Assembly: GCF_020253525.1 (NCBI RefSeq)
Contig: NZ_JADCBK010000113.1
Coordinates: forward strand, 1 to 39,300
Length of the DNA: 39,300 bases
Direction of reading: 5' to 3'
From: Aquidulcibacter sp.
GTDB lineage: Bacteria > Pseudomonadota > Alphaproteobacteria > Caulobacterales > Aquidulcibacteraceae
The notes beneath the pieces are model-generated. The model did not search any database, was not told where the DNA came from, and saw nothing but the letters and a program-made list of their open reading frames with translations. Shown piece by piece: positions 25,407-32,677 of the stretch. Every line of letters begins with the position of its first letter. The stretch's first letter is position 1. A program made the translations under genes and the position numbers.

Positions 25407-25651
25407 GTTGGTTCCCGGGCCGTTAACGTTAGACCGGCTAGGTAGCCGTTACCTAGTGCCGCGCGCGATGGGTCGGTAGATTCTGCCGCCGATAGCCATA
25501 ACTGATGCTCTGCCTCGGTGCCAAAACGCTCGCCGTGCTGGGCGCGGCGTAGGCCGCGCATGTAGCCCGTCCACCAGTCGGATTTAACGGGGTCAGTTTC
25601 GATGCGCCGCAGCGCATCGGCGCGGCGCATCAATGCGGCAAAGTCCGCCAT
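25403..25651 (-). CDS. Small unknown protein of the accessory cassette, 82 aa
   Basis: Begins immediately after the TAA of the 130-aa gene and overlaps the HTH-like gene by ATGA. Arg/Ala-rich and helical with conserved-looking aromatic/Gly segments (KSDWWTGYMRGLRRAQHGER, EHQLWLSAAE, NGYLAGL). I recall similar small proteins beside HTH genes in other proteobacterial phages, but I know of no function. Confidence 0.65.
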   Translation of the reverse strand: MADFAALMRRADALRRIETDPVKSDWWTGYMRGLRRAQHGERFGTEAEHQLWLSAAESTDPSRAALGNGYLAGLTLTAREPT

Positions 25652-26044
25652 TTAGACCCCGTAGCCAAAACAGACCGTCTCCCGGTCGCTCGCTGCCGCT
25701 GCGCGTCGCGCAGCGTATGTGTCCTCAATTTCGGCCGCGATAGCGTCAGAGCGCGACTGGTCTCCCGTCAGGGGTTTTTGCCGCACACTAATAATTGCCC
25801 AGTATTGGTTAGCAGATTTGAAAATCTCTGCACCTCGGAAATTAACCTCTGCGCTCATGGTGCCGTTCGTCGTGTCCCACGCTCCGTACTGCACGGCCTC
25901 GCCGAGCGTCATGGTCTGCAAAAACGGCTTGTTTAGCGAGTATTTCTCGGCGCGACTAACTGTTACCTCGTCGGATTTATCTAGTAGCACTGCGTACTCG
26001 TCATGGCGCAGGCGGTTGCTGATGATTTTGTTTGAGCTAGACAT
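25652..26044 (-). CDS. First gene of the accessory cassette, unknown, 130 aa
   Basis: ATG at 26044 with a strong GGAG 6-7 bases upstream; a longer frame would run through the promoter and is not used. The N-terminal half is basic (NKIISNRLRHDEYAVLLD), the middle mixed alpha/beta with MTLGEAVQYGAWD and YWAIISVRQKPLTG, and the C-terminus Ala-rich and helical. It follows a near-consensus promoter directly, so it should be made strongly. No family known to me. Size and context fit an anti-host or anti-CRISPR protein, but this is only a guess. Confidence 0.7.
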   Translation of the reverse strand: MSSSNKIISNRLRHDEYAVLLDKSDEVTVSRAEKYSLNKPFLQTMTLGEAVQYGAWDTTNGTMSAEVNFRGAEIFKSANQYWAIISVRQKPLTGDQSRSDAIAAEIEDTYAARRAAAASDRETVCFGYGV

Positions 26045-26082
26045 TTTGAATCTCCTACCGGAGCTACCTGCCGGGGTCAGGG

Positions 26083-26099
26083 CATCGCTGTATGCGATG
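26083..26099 (-). other. 5'-end stem-loop of the cassette mRNA
   Basis: CATCGC-ATACA-GCGATG, a 6-bp perfect stem with a 5-nt loop, lying at the predicted start (about 26098) of the cassette mRNA. Stem-loops at a 5' end can protect mRNA; that role is inferred. Confidence 0.5.
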
Positions 26100-26104
26100 T
26101 AGTG

Positions 26105-26133
26105 ACTATACGGGCATCTGTATAGTCTGTCAA
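26105..26133 (-). promoter_or_regulatory. Strong promoter with overlapping operator-like inverted repeat
   Basis: Leftward: TTGACA (26133-26128), 17-bp spacer, TATAGT (26110-26105). The -35 is consensus and the -10 differs by one base. Inside it, ACTATAC (26126-26120) and GTATAGT (26111-26105) form a perfect 7-bp inverted repeat with 8 bases between, covering the -10 and most of the spacer. A bound dimer would block RNA polymerase. The surrounding 26045-26163 stretch has no gene. This is the strongest promoter match I found in the window. Confidence 0.85.
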
Positions 26134-26163
26134 GCACTTTTTGCAAATAAATTAAAAATATTT

Positions 26164-26475
26164 TTATCGGCAAAAAACCCGCAGTAGATCCCGCACGATC
26201 GGTGCCGCCAGATCCTCGCCACACCAGCGTTTAGCTGGTTGGCGGCGATCGGGGGTTAGGCATCGGCCTTCAAATACCACCTGACCGGGTTTGCAGGCTG
26301 GCTTCGGTATCGCACAGATATAGCCGCCGCTTGGCTTGTAGCACGGATCAATCGGCAGCGCGGGTGGATGACACTCGTTCGACTCGATTTCGCAGCGGCT
26401 TGGTTCGGCTGGATTGCTTTGGGCGTGCGCTTGCGTGGCCAGCAAGATCAGACCTGCGGTAAGTAGTGTTTTCAT
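26164..26475 (-). CDS. Secreted Cys-rich small protein, 103 aa
   Basis: Signal peptide MKTLLTAGLILLATQAHAQ (cleavage likely after AHA), then a mature part of about 84 aa with eight cysteines (RCEIES, NECH, DPCY, YICAIP, KPACK, EGRCL, RWCG, FCR) and many prolines. In the periplasm these could form disulfides. AAGGA precedes the ATG. No enzyme motif. It may act on the envelope, perhaps in superinfection exclusion or as a lysogeny trait; this is inference. Confidence 0.75.
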   Translation of the reverse strand: MKTLLTAGLILLATQAHAQSNPAEPSRCEIESNECHPPALPIDPCYKPSGGYICAIPKPACKPGQVVFEGRCLTPDRRQPAKRWCGEDLAAPIVRDLLRVFCR

Positions 26476-26548
26476 GTAAATCCTTCGTTGAGATGTCTAC
26501 GCAATATAGATTTATTGTTCGGGGGTTTGGCGATGGAAAACGATGGTG

Positions 26549-26758
26549 TCACGCTCCGTTTGGTGATCCGAATGCCGGTGGGTCGATTGGTTTGGTAGCC
26601 GCTCTCACTTTTTTCTTGAGCTCTAGGTGTTCAACCAATAAGGCACGGTGAAGTTCTTTCCATTGATCACGCTCGGCTGTGAGGGCTTCAGCTCGGGCAA
26701 GCTGCTCTCGCCAAGCGTCACCATCAACTAATAAACGCTGGCAATCAGCCGCCGACAC
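26549..26758 (-). CDS. Small coiled-coil protein downstream of an in-frame amber codon
   Basis: From a GTG at 26758 the frame gives 69 aa, helical (VSAADCQRLLVDGDAWREQL, ALTAERDQWKELHRALLVEH). An ATG at 26800, overlapping the Q-like stop by ATGA, is in the same frame and reads MKPIPAILFDGQL, then TAG (26761-26759), then this GTG. The whole would be an 83-residue protein with Tyr expected at the TAG. So this may be a gene with a nonsense mutation that re-starts at the GTG, an error in the sequence, or two coupled frames. No Shine-Dalgarno is seen for the GTG. Confidence 0.55.
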   Translation of the reverse strand: MSAADCQRLLVDGDAWREQLARAEALTAERDQWKELHRALLVEHLELKKKVRAATKPIDPPAFGSPNGA

Positions 26759-26796
26759 CTAAAGTTGTCCGTCGAACAGTATTGCTGGAATTGGTT

Positions 26797-27438
26797 TCAT
26801 CGCAACACCCGAGCCCAATGCCTAATCGCCGTCACTTCGCACCGCTGGATGATCTCTAGCGCGTTGTTGATCTGTTCCCGTGCGTGCTTGCGCTCCACAT
26901 GGCCGCGTAGCGCGTCACCGCATTCGTCGTCTGAATACTTGCGTTTTCCCGTGCCGTTACAGTCTAGGCACATTTTCATTGGCTGAACCCCGTTTAGGTC
27001 GGGTATGTCGTGATCGGGGATTTCCTTTTTCCCTTGGCACGTTGGGCACATGTCAATGATGTGCTGATGCAATGCAGCTCTAGCCACAACATGCGCGGCG
27101 ATGTAGTCGGGATGCGTCAGGCACTCGGCGCGTTTTTCGACAATATCAATCCAGTCTGCCGCGTTTATCACATTCATCTGTTTTTTCGCAATCAGCATTT
27201 CGCACGCAATTTCCGCCACGGCGCGGGAAAACAGTCTTGGTTGTAGTCCGTTTTTCACGGCGAGCGTGGTCATTCCAATCGCCACCCAGCGTACGTCCCT
27301 TGCCGCTAGTTGTGCGTTGTCGGTTTGCCGCATGTGGTGTTCTTTTAACTGTGCGGCTCCTACTGCCGCTACACGGTCGCCTGGTGCCCTCTCAGCGGCG
27401 AGGACGATTGCCAGTTGTTCTCTGCGGCTGATTTTCAT
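26797..27438 (-). CDS. Q-like late antitermination protein
   Basis: 213 aa from the ATG at 27438, which overlaps the previous stop (ATGA). Residues 131-160 hold two CxxC pairs (MCPTCQGK and MCLDCNGTGK) with 26 residues between the first Cys of each. As I recall, the lambda Q zinc region (CRDCHGTG...CGRC) has the same spacing. The N-terminal half is helical and Ala-rich (KISRREQLAIVLAAERAPG), and the C-terminus is a charged helix. Q proteins load on RNA polymerase at the late promoter and let it pass the leader terminator. Such a promoter and terminator lie 2-2.8 kb downstream. Assignment is by motif and context. Confidence 0.65.
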   Translation of the reverse strand: MKISRREQLAIVLAAERAPGDRVAAVGAAQLKEHHMRQTDNAQLAARDVRWVAIGMTTLAVKNGLQPRLFSRAVAEIACEMLIAKKQMNVINAADWIDIVEKRAECLTHPDYIAAHVVARAALHQHIIDMCPTCQGKKEIPDHDIPDLNGVQPMKMCLDCNGTGKRKYSDDECGDALRGHVERKHAREQINNALEIIQRCEVTAIRHWARVLR

Positions 27439-27887
27439 TCGATCACTCCTGTGGTCTGGTACTTCATGTAAGGAAGACGGATTAGGGTTTGGAAACGGTT
27501 TGCGGCTTGTTCGTCCCCATCCAATTGAAGACGGGAAACTATTTCGACCACTAGGCATAGCCTGATTTTGGTGTTGAGTTCGTCAGTGCCGCCGGCGTAC
27601 TCGTCGCCCCATCTGTCGGCAAGCCATTCTTGAAACTTCCGATCCTTGCACCATTGCACCGCCAGCATACAAAGCGGTCCGGGCTTATCTTTCTCGGGCT
27701 CGGCTGGAATCTGCGGTTTGTCAAACTGCGGATTCAGCGGCGCTAGCGCCACCGGCATATCTATTTCGGGAAATAGCCGATGGAAGTTGGCCTTGTCCTT
27801 TGGCTCAACGTGTAGCTTTATTTCAAGCGTACCGTCAACCATTTCGCGGACTTGGCGGCGGACAGCGGATATGGCGGCTTGGGTCAT
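27435..27887 (-). CDS. Unknown early protein, 150 aa
   Basis: The N-terminus is a short helix (AISAVRRQVREMVDGT), then a beta strand (LEIKLHVEP), an FPEID loop, and a helical C-terminus containing MLAVQWCKDRKFQEWLAD and IRLCLVVEIVSRLQLD. Coupled to the Q-like gene by ATGA and four bases after the 242-aa gene. Likely a DNA-metabolism or regulatory accessory; no family recognised. Confidence 0.65.
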   Translation of the reverse strand: MTQAAISAVRRQVREMVDGTLEIKLHVEPKDKANFHRLFPEIDMPVALAPLNPQFDKPQIPAEPEKDKPGPLCMLAVQWCKDRKFQEWLADRWGDEYAGGTDELNTKIRLCLVVEIVSRLQLDGDEQAANRFQTLIRLPYMKYQTTGVIE

Positions 27888-27891
27888 AGCT

Positions 27892-28620
27892 TCATCTACG
27901 GCAGAGGATAAAGCCGGAGCCCTTCTGTTCGCAGCGTTGCAGCGCTTCCAGCATCGTCTCGCCTTTATGCCACTCTGCGCTTATACCAATAGCGTCATCC
28001 TTCCATCTACCGCTGCGCTCACCGGCTTTATTATTGAAGTCAATGTTAATAACTCGATTGATCTTGCGTGGGAACGGCAACCACTTGCACATGCGCCAGC
28101 GCCATTCACGTTCTTCGCCGTTAATGGCCGCTATCCTGGTTTGAGTCTCACCAGACGTAAGAGTGTAGGTGTACGGATGCCACTCGCTAACTTCATTTTT
28201 GAGCGCTTCCATGCGTGCGTATCCGGCTTTGGCGATCCACTTGTCCAACAAATCAGCGTGGAAACTGCCGTCCGGTTTCAGTAGCGTGTGACGGACGTGC
28301 GACCATGAGTAAGGCATATCAACACCGATAAACTTGCCTTTCCAGTGAATGTGCCACTGGTCATAGAACGGCCAAGCGAATCCAAAGATGCCATGCCACG
28401 AGCCATCTTCTTGCTTGTATTTGGCAAACCATATCGGCGCGTTGATGTAGAGCGCCGGGAACCCAAACGCAATAATGAGTTGTCCTCGCTCTGTGCCCCC
28501 GTAGTCGTAGATGCTGTAATAAAGCGCAATCTTAAAATTCCACGAGATTGAACCCCAGCGGAATAGCCACACTCGATCTCCGACGAAGTGCGGCTTAAAA
28601 TTCGACAACAACGCGCTCAT
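27892..28620 (-). CDS. Unknown aromatic-rich early protein, 242 aa
   Basis: ATG at 28620 has AAGGAAG upstream; a longer frame would overlap the previous gene. Unusually rich in Trp/Tyr/Phe (WLFRWGSISWNFKIALYYSI, FAWPFYDQWHIHWKGKF), with basic stretches and an HEADER-like basic/acidic mix later. Mostly beta with a helical end (MLEALQRCEQKGSG). No family recognised. Confidence 0.65.
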   Translation of the reverse strand: MSALLSNFKPHFVGDRVWLFRWGSISWNFKIALYYSIYDYGGTERGQLIIAFGFPALYINAPIWFAKYKQEDGSWHGIFGFAWPFYDQWHIHWKGKFIGVDMPYSWSHVRHTLLKPDGSFHADLLDKWIAKAGYARMEALKNEVSEWHPYTYTLTSGETQTRIAAINGEEREWRWRMCKWLPFPRKINRVINIDFNNKAGERSGRWKDDAIGISAEWHKGETMLEALQRCEQKGSGFILCRR

Positions 28621-28630
28621 ACACTTCCTT

Positions 28631-28831
28631 TCAAAATAGTTGATCCTGTTCTTTCGGTTGATAGTGCTTCCCTCTGCATATCGGCCCATTGACGCTGAAC
28701 AAGTCGATGATGATCTTCTGCCCGGCCTTCTTCGACTCCGGCTGGCAGAAAGCCATTGATCGCTTGTCCATCCATTCGCGTAGCTTGGGGTCGGATGATT
28801 GGCGGGTGTTTGTGCACATTGAACAGTTCAC
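28631..28831 (-). CDS. Small zinc-finger-like protein, 66 aa
   Basis: Starts with GTG (28831) inside the stop of the DUF1364 gene (GTGA); ATG at 28819 is an alternative. N-terminal CSMC pair, later Cys at FCQP and ICRG, and many Lys/Gln/Pro. The paired Cys suggest metal binding. It precedes the 242-aa gene by 10 bases. Confidence 0.6.
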   Translation of the reverse strand: MNCSMCTNTRQSSDPKLREWMDKRSMAFCQPESKKAGQKIIIDLFSVNGPICRGKHYQPKEQDQLF

Positions 28832-29304
28832 GCAACTCTTATCTCCCCGCTACGCCAGCATTGGAGCCAATAAGAATCATCCGTCACCAGCGATACGGCG
28901 TCACACTTACCAATGTCGATCAAACCGCGCTCAATCAAGTTCTGCCGCGTGCGCTGCATCGCCCAAGCCATGATCATTTCGCGCGCGTACCGCGATAGGC
29001 TCTTGCCAAAGTCGAGTTCGTGGTGGCATGCAGCGCATCCGTGCGCGTGATATGCGTCGTGCGCTTTCTGCGATTTCGCCTTACCGTGTCGGCTGCTGTT
29101 GGAATGGCAAGATACTGAATGCTCGGGGTCGTGCGGACCGGCTGTGATCAGCAATGTGCAGGGCATTCCCTTGGCCAGGTCGAGCAACTTCTGGTTCCGG
29201 TACATATCCTGTTTCGGGAACATGAGTGCGCCTGTGTTCCGTGGGGCGCGTTTGTACTTCACGCCTTTTTTAATGATCGGTCGGTTTTCAAGCTGTGTGC
29301 TCAT
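28828..29304 (-). CDS. YbcO-like nuclease (DUF1364)
   Basis: 158 aa. Core MPCTLLITAGPHDPEHSVSC, SNSSRHGKAKSQKAHDAYHA, HGCAACHHELDFG and a C-terminal helix with REMIMAWAMQRTRQNLIERG. This is the pattern of YbcO/DUF1364, a small phage protein family with a predicted metal-dependent nuclease fold (conserved His/Cys). Such genes lie in the recombination/replication block of lambdoid phages, as here. Overlaps neighbours by ATGA and GTGA. Activity is known from family prediction, not shown here. Confidence 0.8.
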   Translation of the reverse strand: MSTQLENRPIIKKGVKYKRAPRNTGALMFPKQDMYRNQKLLDLAKGMPCTLLITAGPHDPEHSVSCHSNSSRHGKAKSQKAHDAYHAHGCAACHHELDFGKSLSRYAREMIMAWAMQRTRQNLIERGLIDIGKCDAVSLVTDDSYWLQCWRSGEIRVA

Positions 29305-29423
29305 CGCTTACTTTTCCAAAATCTATGCGCTGCTAATTTCACGGTAGGCCAGAAGATAGCCAAGCCCTGCCGGATCAGCAGCACCAGGCAGATGGACAAA
29401 AGCCAGTTGCGAATGTCGGTCAT
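29301..29423 (-). CDS. Tiny membrane protein, 40 aa
   Basis: ATG at 29423 overlaps the methyltransferase stop (ATGA) and has AGGAG 8 bases upstream; its TGA overlaps the DUF1364 ATG. Sequence MTDIRNWLLSICLVLLIRQG then LAIFWPTVKLAAHRFW: one membrane segment and a basic end. Function unknown; perhaps a membrane accessory. Confidence 0.75.
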   Translation of the reverse strand: MTDIRNWLLSICLVLLIRQGLAIFWPTVKLAAHRFWKSKR

Positions 29424-31201
29424 GCCGCTTGCTCCTGTTCTTGGGAGATTGCTTCGACGGCTTGAATGCGCTCTCCTATGAAACGCATCACGTTCACCGC
29501 CATGCTGTTGCCCAGCGCCTTGTAGCGCGGACCGTCAGCAGCGGGTTTGCCGCGATAAGGAACATCAGTCCAGCCATCCGGAAAGCCTTGAAGTCGCTCA
29601 CATTCGACGGGAGTTAGGCGTCTGACCTGCATGGCTGGGGTCATCACCCCGTCATGCCGTCCGCCCTGTCCGCCGCGTTGCAATGTCGCGCCAATGTTTT
29701 CGTGCGCGGTAAGCTCTTCGCTCCAGCCGATTGCAGGCGCTAACACCAACGGCGCTGCATCACCCTTGCCCGTTTCGCCGGATTGCGCCTTGAGTGGCGG
29801 CACGACTTCTGACGGCGCGCCTCGGTCGTTTCGGGCGAAGCGGGATTCAAACGCCACCGCCGGCATCACCCCTGCATTCGCATGGCTACCGCTATGACCG
29901 CCCGCGCGGAGTGTTGGCGATAGGTCTAGCTGTGCGTCGGCTCCGTGGTCTTTGGCGCTGAATGCAAGAACCGCATGCTGGTCTGTCTTCGTCAGCGTAT
30001 ACATCGCGCCGCTATCGTCCGCGCCGGTACCATTGCCGCCGTTCTCGGGCTTGCGTCCGATCACGTTGCCGGGGATCGCCACCGGCACAAAATGTCCCGC
30101 TGCCGCGCCTTCCGGCCGACCGCCTGCACCGCCTGAAAAGCTATCCTTGCAGATCGCGCCTGCAACCGGCACCAACGGCGTACCTCTCCCCGTGCCGTCT
30201 TCGGATGCGTCGAACCCTTCGGCTTTGAGCGAGTGAGCAACATCGAAGCCGCCCCCGGTTTGTACCGGAATCAGATGTCCCGGCTTCGTGTCGGAGTCCG
30301 CTCCCTTCGCGTCGCGCTCCTGTAGGCACCCCGCCGTTTCCGGCAACAGGGAATATCCGCCCTGAGTAGGCGTCTTGGCCGTTAAGCCCCCCCCCCACAT
30401 GTGAGCGCCGTCTGTTAGTGCGCCTACGGTTGCGGGGACAGCGATGACTGGATCTTGTACACGACTCTCTCCAGTTCGCTCGACGCCGCGACCACTTGCT
30501 GTAAGGCTTGGCGCAGTGCAGGCGGCAATTCTTTGCCCCGCTTCTCTACGCGGCGGAGTATGCCAGCACAGGCTTTCGCGCTCAATAAATAGCGGCGGTC
30601 TACTTGTCCAGTTTCCAGAATCTCGGACAATGAAGACACGCCTTCTGCGCTGTGGTACGGCTCGGGGATGTGATTCCACTCGGACGATTTGTGCATCCAG
30701 AGTTGCCCATTCGACCAACCCTTTCGGGCCGACAGCAAAACCGGCGTTTTCCCAGCCGTCTCCCGGTACGTCAAATTCGCACCCAGCCATTTCTCCAACC
30801 ACGGCAGCAAAGTCTCTGCCCTTGTTGCTTGAGAATAGACCAGGGACATTTTCGACGCCGACGAATCGGGCGCCGGACCATTCTGCAATCTCCATTCCGG
30901 TAAAGAAAAGTCCAGACCTAGTTGCGCTTCCATCCTCATTCCTCAATCCAGCACGTTTGCCGGCAACTGATAAATCCTGACAAGGAAATCCGCCGATCAC
31001 TACATCGATGTGACCGAGCTTGCGGATTTGTTCTTTTGTGATCTTGGTGACGTCGCCCAAGTTCGGCACAGTCGGGTAGTGCTGCGCCAGAACCGCACTC
31101 GGGAACGACTCAATCTCTGCGACGGCTGCACACTCCCAACCGAGCGGCTTCCACGCGACGCTCGCAGCCTCAATCCCACTGAAAAGGCTGATGTACCTCA
31201 C
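29420..31201 (-). CDS. DNA cytosine-C5 methyltransferase with expanded repeat region
   Basis: 593 aa from the GTG at 31201 (GGGAGG just upstream; overlaps the prior stop as GTGA); the longer ATG frame would overlap that gene fully. Motif I FSGIEAASVAW (about 7-17), motif IV GFPCQDLS (catalytic Cys74), motif VI VENVPG (116-121), motif VIII QRRRRVFIV (184-192) and motif X GNSMAVNV (about 564) are all present. The target-recognition region (about 228-505) holds degenerate repeats, with pieces such as SLTASGRGVE, SLKAEGFDASEDGTGRGTPL and TLRAGGHSGSHANAG. It methylates cytosine to protect phage DNA or alter specificity. G10 at 30387-30396 lies in this region. Confidence 0.9.
   Translation of the reverse strand: MRYISLFSGIEAASVAWKPLGWECAAVAEIESFPSAVLAQHYPTVPNLGDVTKITKEQIRKLGHIDVVIGGFPCQDLSVAGKRAGLRNEDGSATRSGLFFTGMEIAEWSGARFVGVENVPGLFSSNKGRDFAAVVGEMAGCEFDVPGDGWENAGFAVGPKGLVEWATLDAQIVRVESHPRAVPQRRRRVFIVRDSGNWTSRPPLFIERESLCWHTPPRREAGQRIAACTAPSLTASGRGVERTGESRVQDPVIAVPATVGALTDGAHMWGGGLTAKTPTQGGYSLLPETAGCLQERDAKGADSDTKPGHLIPVQTGGGFDVAHSLKAEGFDASEDGTGRGTPLVPVAGAICKDSFSGGAGGRPEGAAAGHFVPVAIPGNVIGRKPENGGNGTGADDSGAMYTLTKTDQHAVLAFSAKDHGADAQLDLSPTLRAGGHSGSHANAGVMPAVAFESRFARNDRGAPSEVVPPLKAQSGETGKGDAAPLVLAPAIGWSEELTAHENIGATLQRGGQGGRHDGVMTPAMQVRRLTPVECERLQGFPDGWTDVPYRGKPAADGPRYKALGNSMAVNVMRFIGERIQAVEAISQEQEQAA
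30387..30396 (-). repeat. G10 tract inside the methyltransferase gene
   Basis: Ten consecutive C on the plus strand (G10 on the coding strand), encoding W-G-G-G (TGG GGG GGG GGC). A change of one or two bases would shift the frame and cut the protein in the target-recognition region. It is the longest homopolymer tract I noticed in the window. Confidence 0.85.
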
Positions 31202-31548
31202 GCCGCCTCCCGCATTGCTCTCACAACCAGCCACACCGGCACCTTGGTTCCATGCCGTTTTGGGTGCTTCGCAAGCTCGGTTCCCTGCAAAATCAATCCG
31301 GCTTTTGCGGCGCGCTGGTAGATGCCGCCCCATGCCCGTAGGTTTGTCGGTTGAGCGAGTCCGTATTCGACTGACGCATCTACCAATTCCCACGGCCAGA
31401 ACTGTTTGCGTTCGGCAATGAAGCGCTTGAGAAACGCATAGGCAAGCGTTGTCCAGCCTTCGTACTCTCTGTCTGCTTTTTCAGCGGCTAGGGTCATGCC
31501 GCGATTGCCGCGCTCGATGGCGTCGAAGATGGTTAGTTGCTGGTTCAT
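31198..31548 (-). CDS. Small early protein, winged-helix-like, 116 aa
   Basis: ATG at 31548 overlaps the stop of the 78-aa gene (ATGA). Helical protein with FWPWELVDASVEYGLAQP (helix-turn-helix-like) and a strand LILQGTE...VPVWLVV. I recall this kind of protein near replication genes of many proteobacterial phages. It overlaps the methyltransferase start (GTGA). Function unknown. Confidence 0.6.
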   Translation of the reverse strand: MNQQLTIFDAIERGNRGMTLAAEKADREYEGWTTLAYAFLKRFIAERKQFWPWELVDASVEYGLAQPTNLRAWGGIYQRAAKAGLILQGTELAKHPKRHGTKVPVWLVVRAMREAA

Positions 31549-31781
31549 TGCCGCAAACCCTTCGTCGCTTCTTCTCCGCAAAGCTCTGTATGCAGATCGA
31601 GGATCTTGAGCGCCTTGGAAAACCGTGGTTCTGTTTTCATTTCGTCGCGCGCGATTTGTGCAAGGAAGCCTACGTTTTCGCCCATCATTTTTGACGCTCG
31701 TGAAAGCGAAACGTGTTTGCGGATATTCAGCGCGGCGCGCTGCCAGTCAACACGGATTTCGGTAAGGGTGATTTGTTTCAT
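31545..31781 (-). CDS. Small HTH-like early protein, 78 aa
   Basis: ATG at 31781 overlaps the helicase stop (ATGA). Basic N-terminus, then ALNIRKHVSLSRASKMMGEN and VGFLAQIARDEMKTEP, compatible with a helix-turn-helix, and a helical end. A small regulator is possible; no strong motif. Confidence 0.55.
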   Translation of the reverse strand: MKQITLTEIRVDWQRAALNIRKHVSLSRASKMMGENVGFLAQIARDEMKTEPRFSKALKILDLHTELCGEEATKGLRQ

Positions 31782-32677
31782 GCGGCCCTCAACTGGCGGA
31801 TATAGCTGCTACGCTGGAACGTCTGCCCTTCCGAGTACCGCTGGCTGGCCTGATCGAACCACAAGGAGAATTTGCCGTCCCATTCGCCATGACGTTGTTT
31901 GTCGCAGTTCACAACACAGTCCGGCTCTGCCATAGCCTTGTTGTCGTTACGGTTGCGCCATACGCCGAAAGCGTTGTCCACTTGGTCAGAGATCGATCCC
32001 GACCCCTTGGCGTCATACCGACCAGGCACACCCGCGCCGTGTGCTGGCTTCTTGGTGTGGTGAATCAGGTGGGCGTGAATGTTGGTGTCTTGGGCGACGG
32101 TACAGAGCGCGTTTACAAAATCCTTTTGCCCGTTGTAATCGTCTTCACCACGAACGCACTTCATCAGGTTGTCGACAAATACATGCTGTATGCCGAACTT
32201 GTCCTGCGCGTATCGAATGACCGCGATGATCTTGTCCCATTGCACCGAACCGCGACGGTCGTAAACCCATAACTTCCCGTCCGTCCAGTCGTGGAACGTA
32301 TCAACACCTTCGATTGAAGGCTGATGTACGCCAATGGTCTGCCGGTTCATTTTCCCTAGCGTTGTGCGCGGTGGCATTTCGAGCGAGATCACCAACACCT
32401 TCCAGCCGGACGCAATCAGGTGTACCGCGACATGACTGGTCAGCGTCGTCTTACCGGAATAGTTTTCGCCATGCCACAACGAGACTTCACCCGCGCGCAG
32501 CCGAATGGTTTCATGGGTTTTCGCCCACGGCAGTAATGCGCCTTCGGTGTTTCCGCCACCATGAAAAAAGTGTTTGACCTGATCGCGGAAGTAACTCGCC
32601 GGCCGAACGTGCTCGCCTTCATGCCGGTCTTCCAAATAGTCGGAAAGGTCGAGTGTTTCGGGGATGATTGTGCTCAT
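31778..32677 (-). CDS. RecA-fold helicase (DnaB-like C-terminal domain)
   Basis: 299 aa. Walker A GENYSGKTTL (70-79), VLVISLEMPPRTTLGKM (motif 1a region), Walker B HVFVDNLMK (about 175-183), and later AHLIHHTKKPAHG and GSGSISDQVDNAFGVWRN, the H3/H4 region of DnaB-type helicases. No primase domain is present. It would unwind DNA at the replication fork, with the upstream O-like protein as its loader. Both ends overlap neighbours by ATGA. Confidence 0.87.
   Translation of the reverse strand: MSTIIPETLDLSDYLEDRHEGEHVRPASYFRDQVKHFFHGGGNTEGALLPWAKTHETIRLRAGEVSLWHGENYSGKTTLTSHVAVHLIASGWKVLVISLEMPPRTTLGKMNRQTIGVHQPSIEGVDTFHDWTDGKLWVYDRRGSVQWDKIIAVIRYAQDKFGIQHVFVDNLMKCVRGEDDYNGQKDFVNALCTVAQDTNIHAHLIHHTKKPAHGAGVPGRYDAKGSGSISDQVDNAFGVWRNRNDNKAMAEPDCVVNCDKQRHGEWDGKFSLWFDQASQRYSEGQTFQRSSYIRQLRAA

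Noticed and set aside
26154-26165. AAAAATATTTTT palindrome as a terminator after the Cys-rich gene
   Set aside because: A/T-only stem, no GC, and it includes part of the stop codon; too weak to call.
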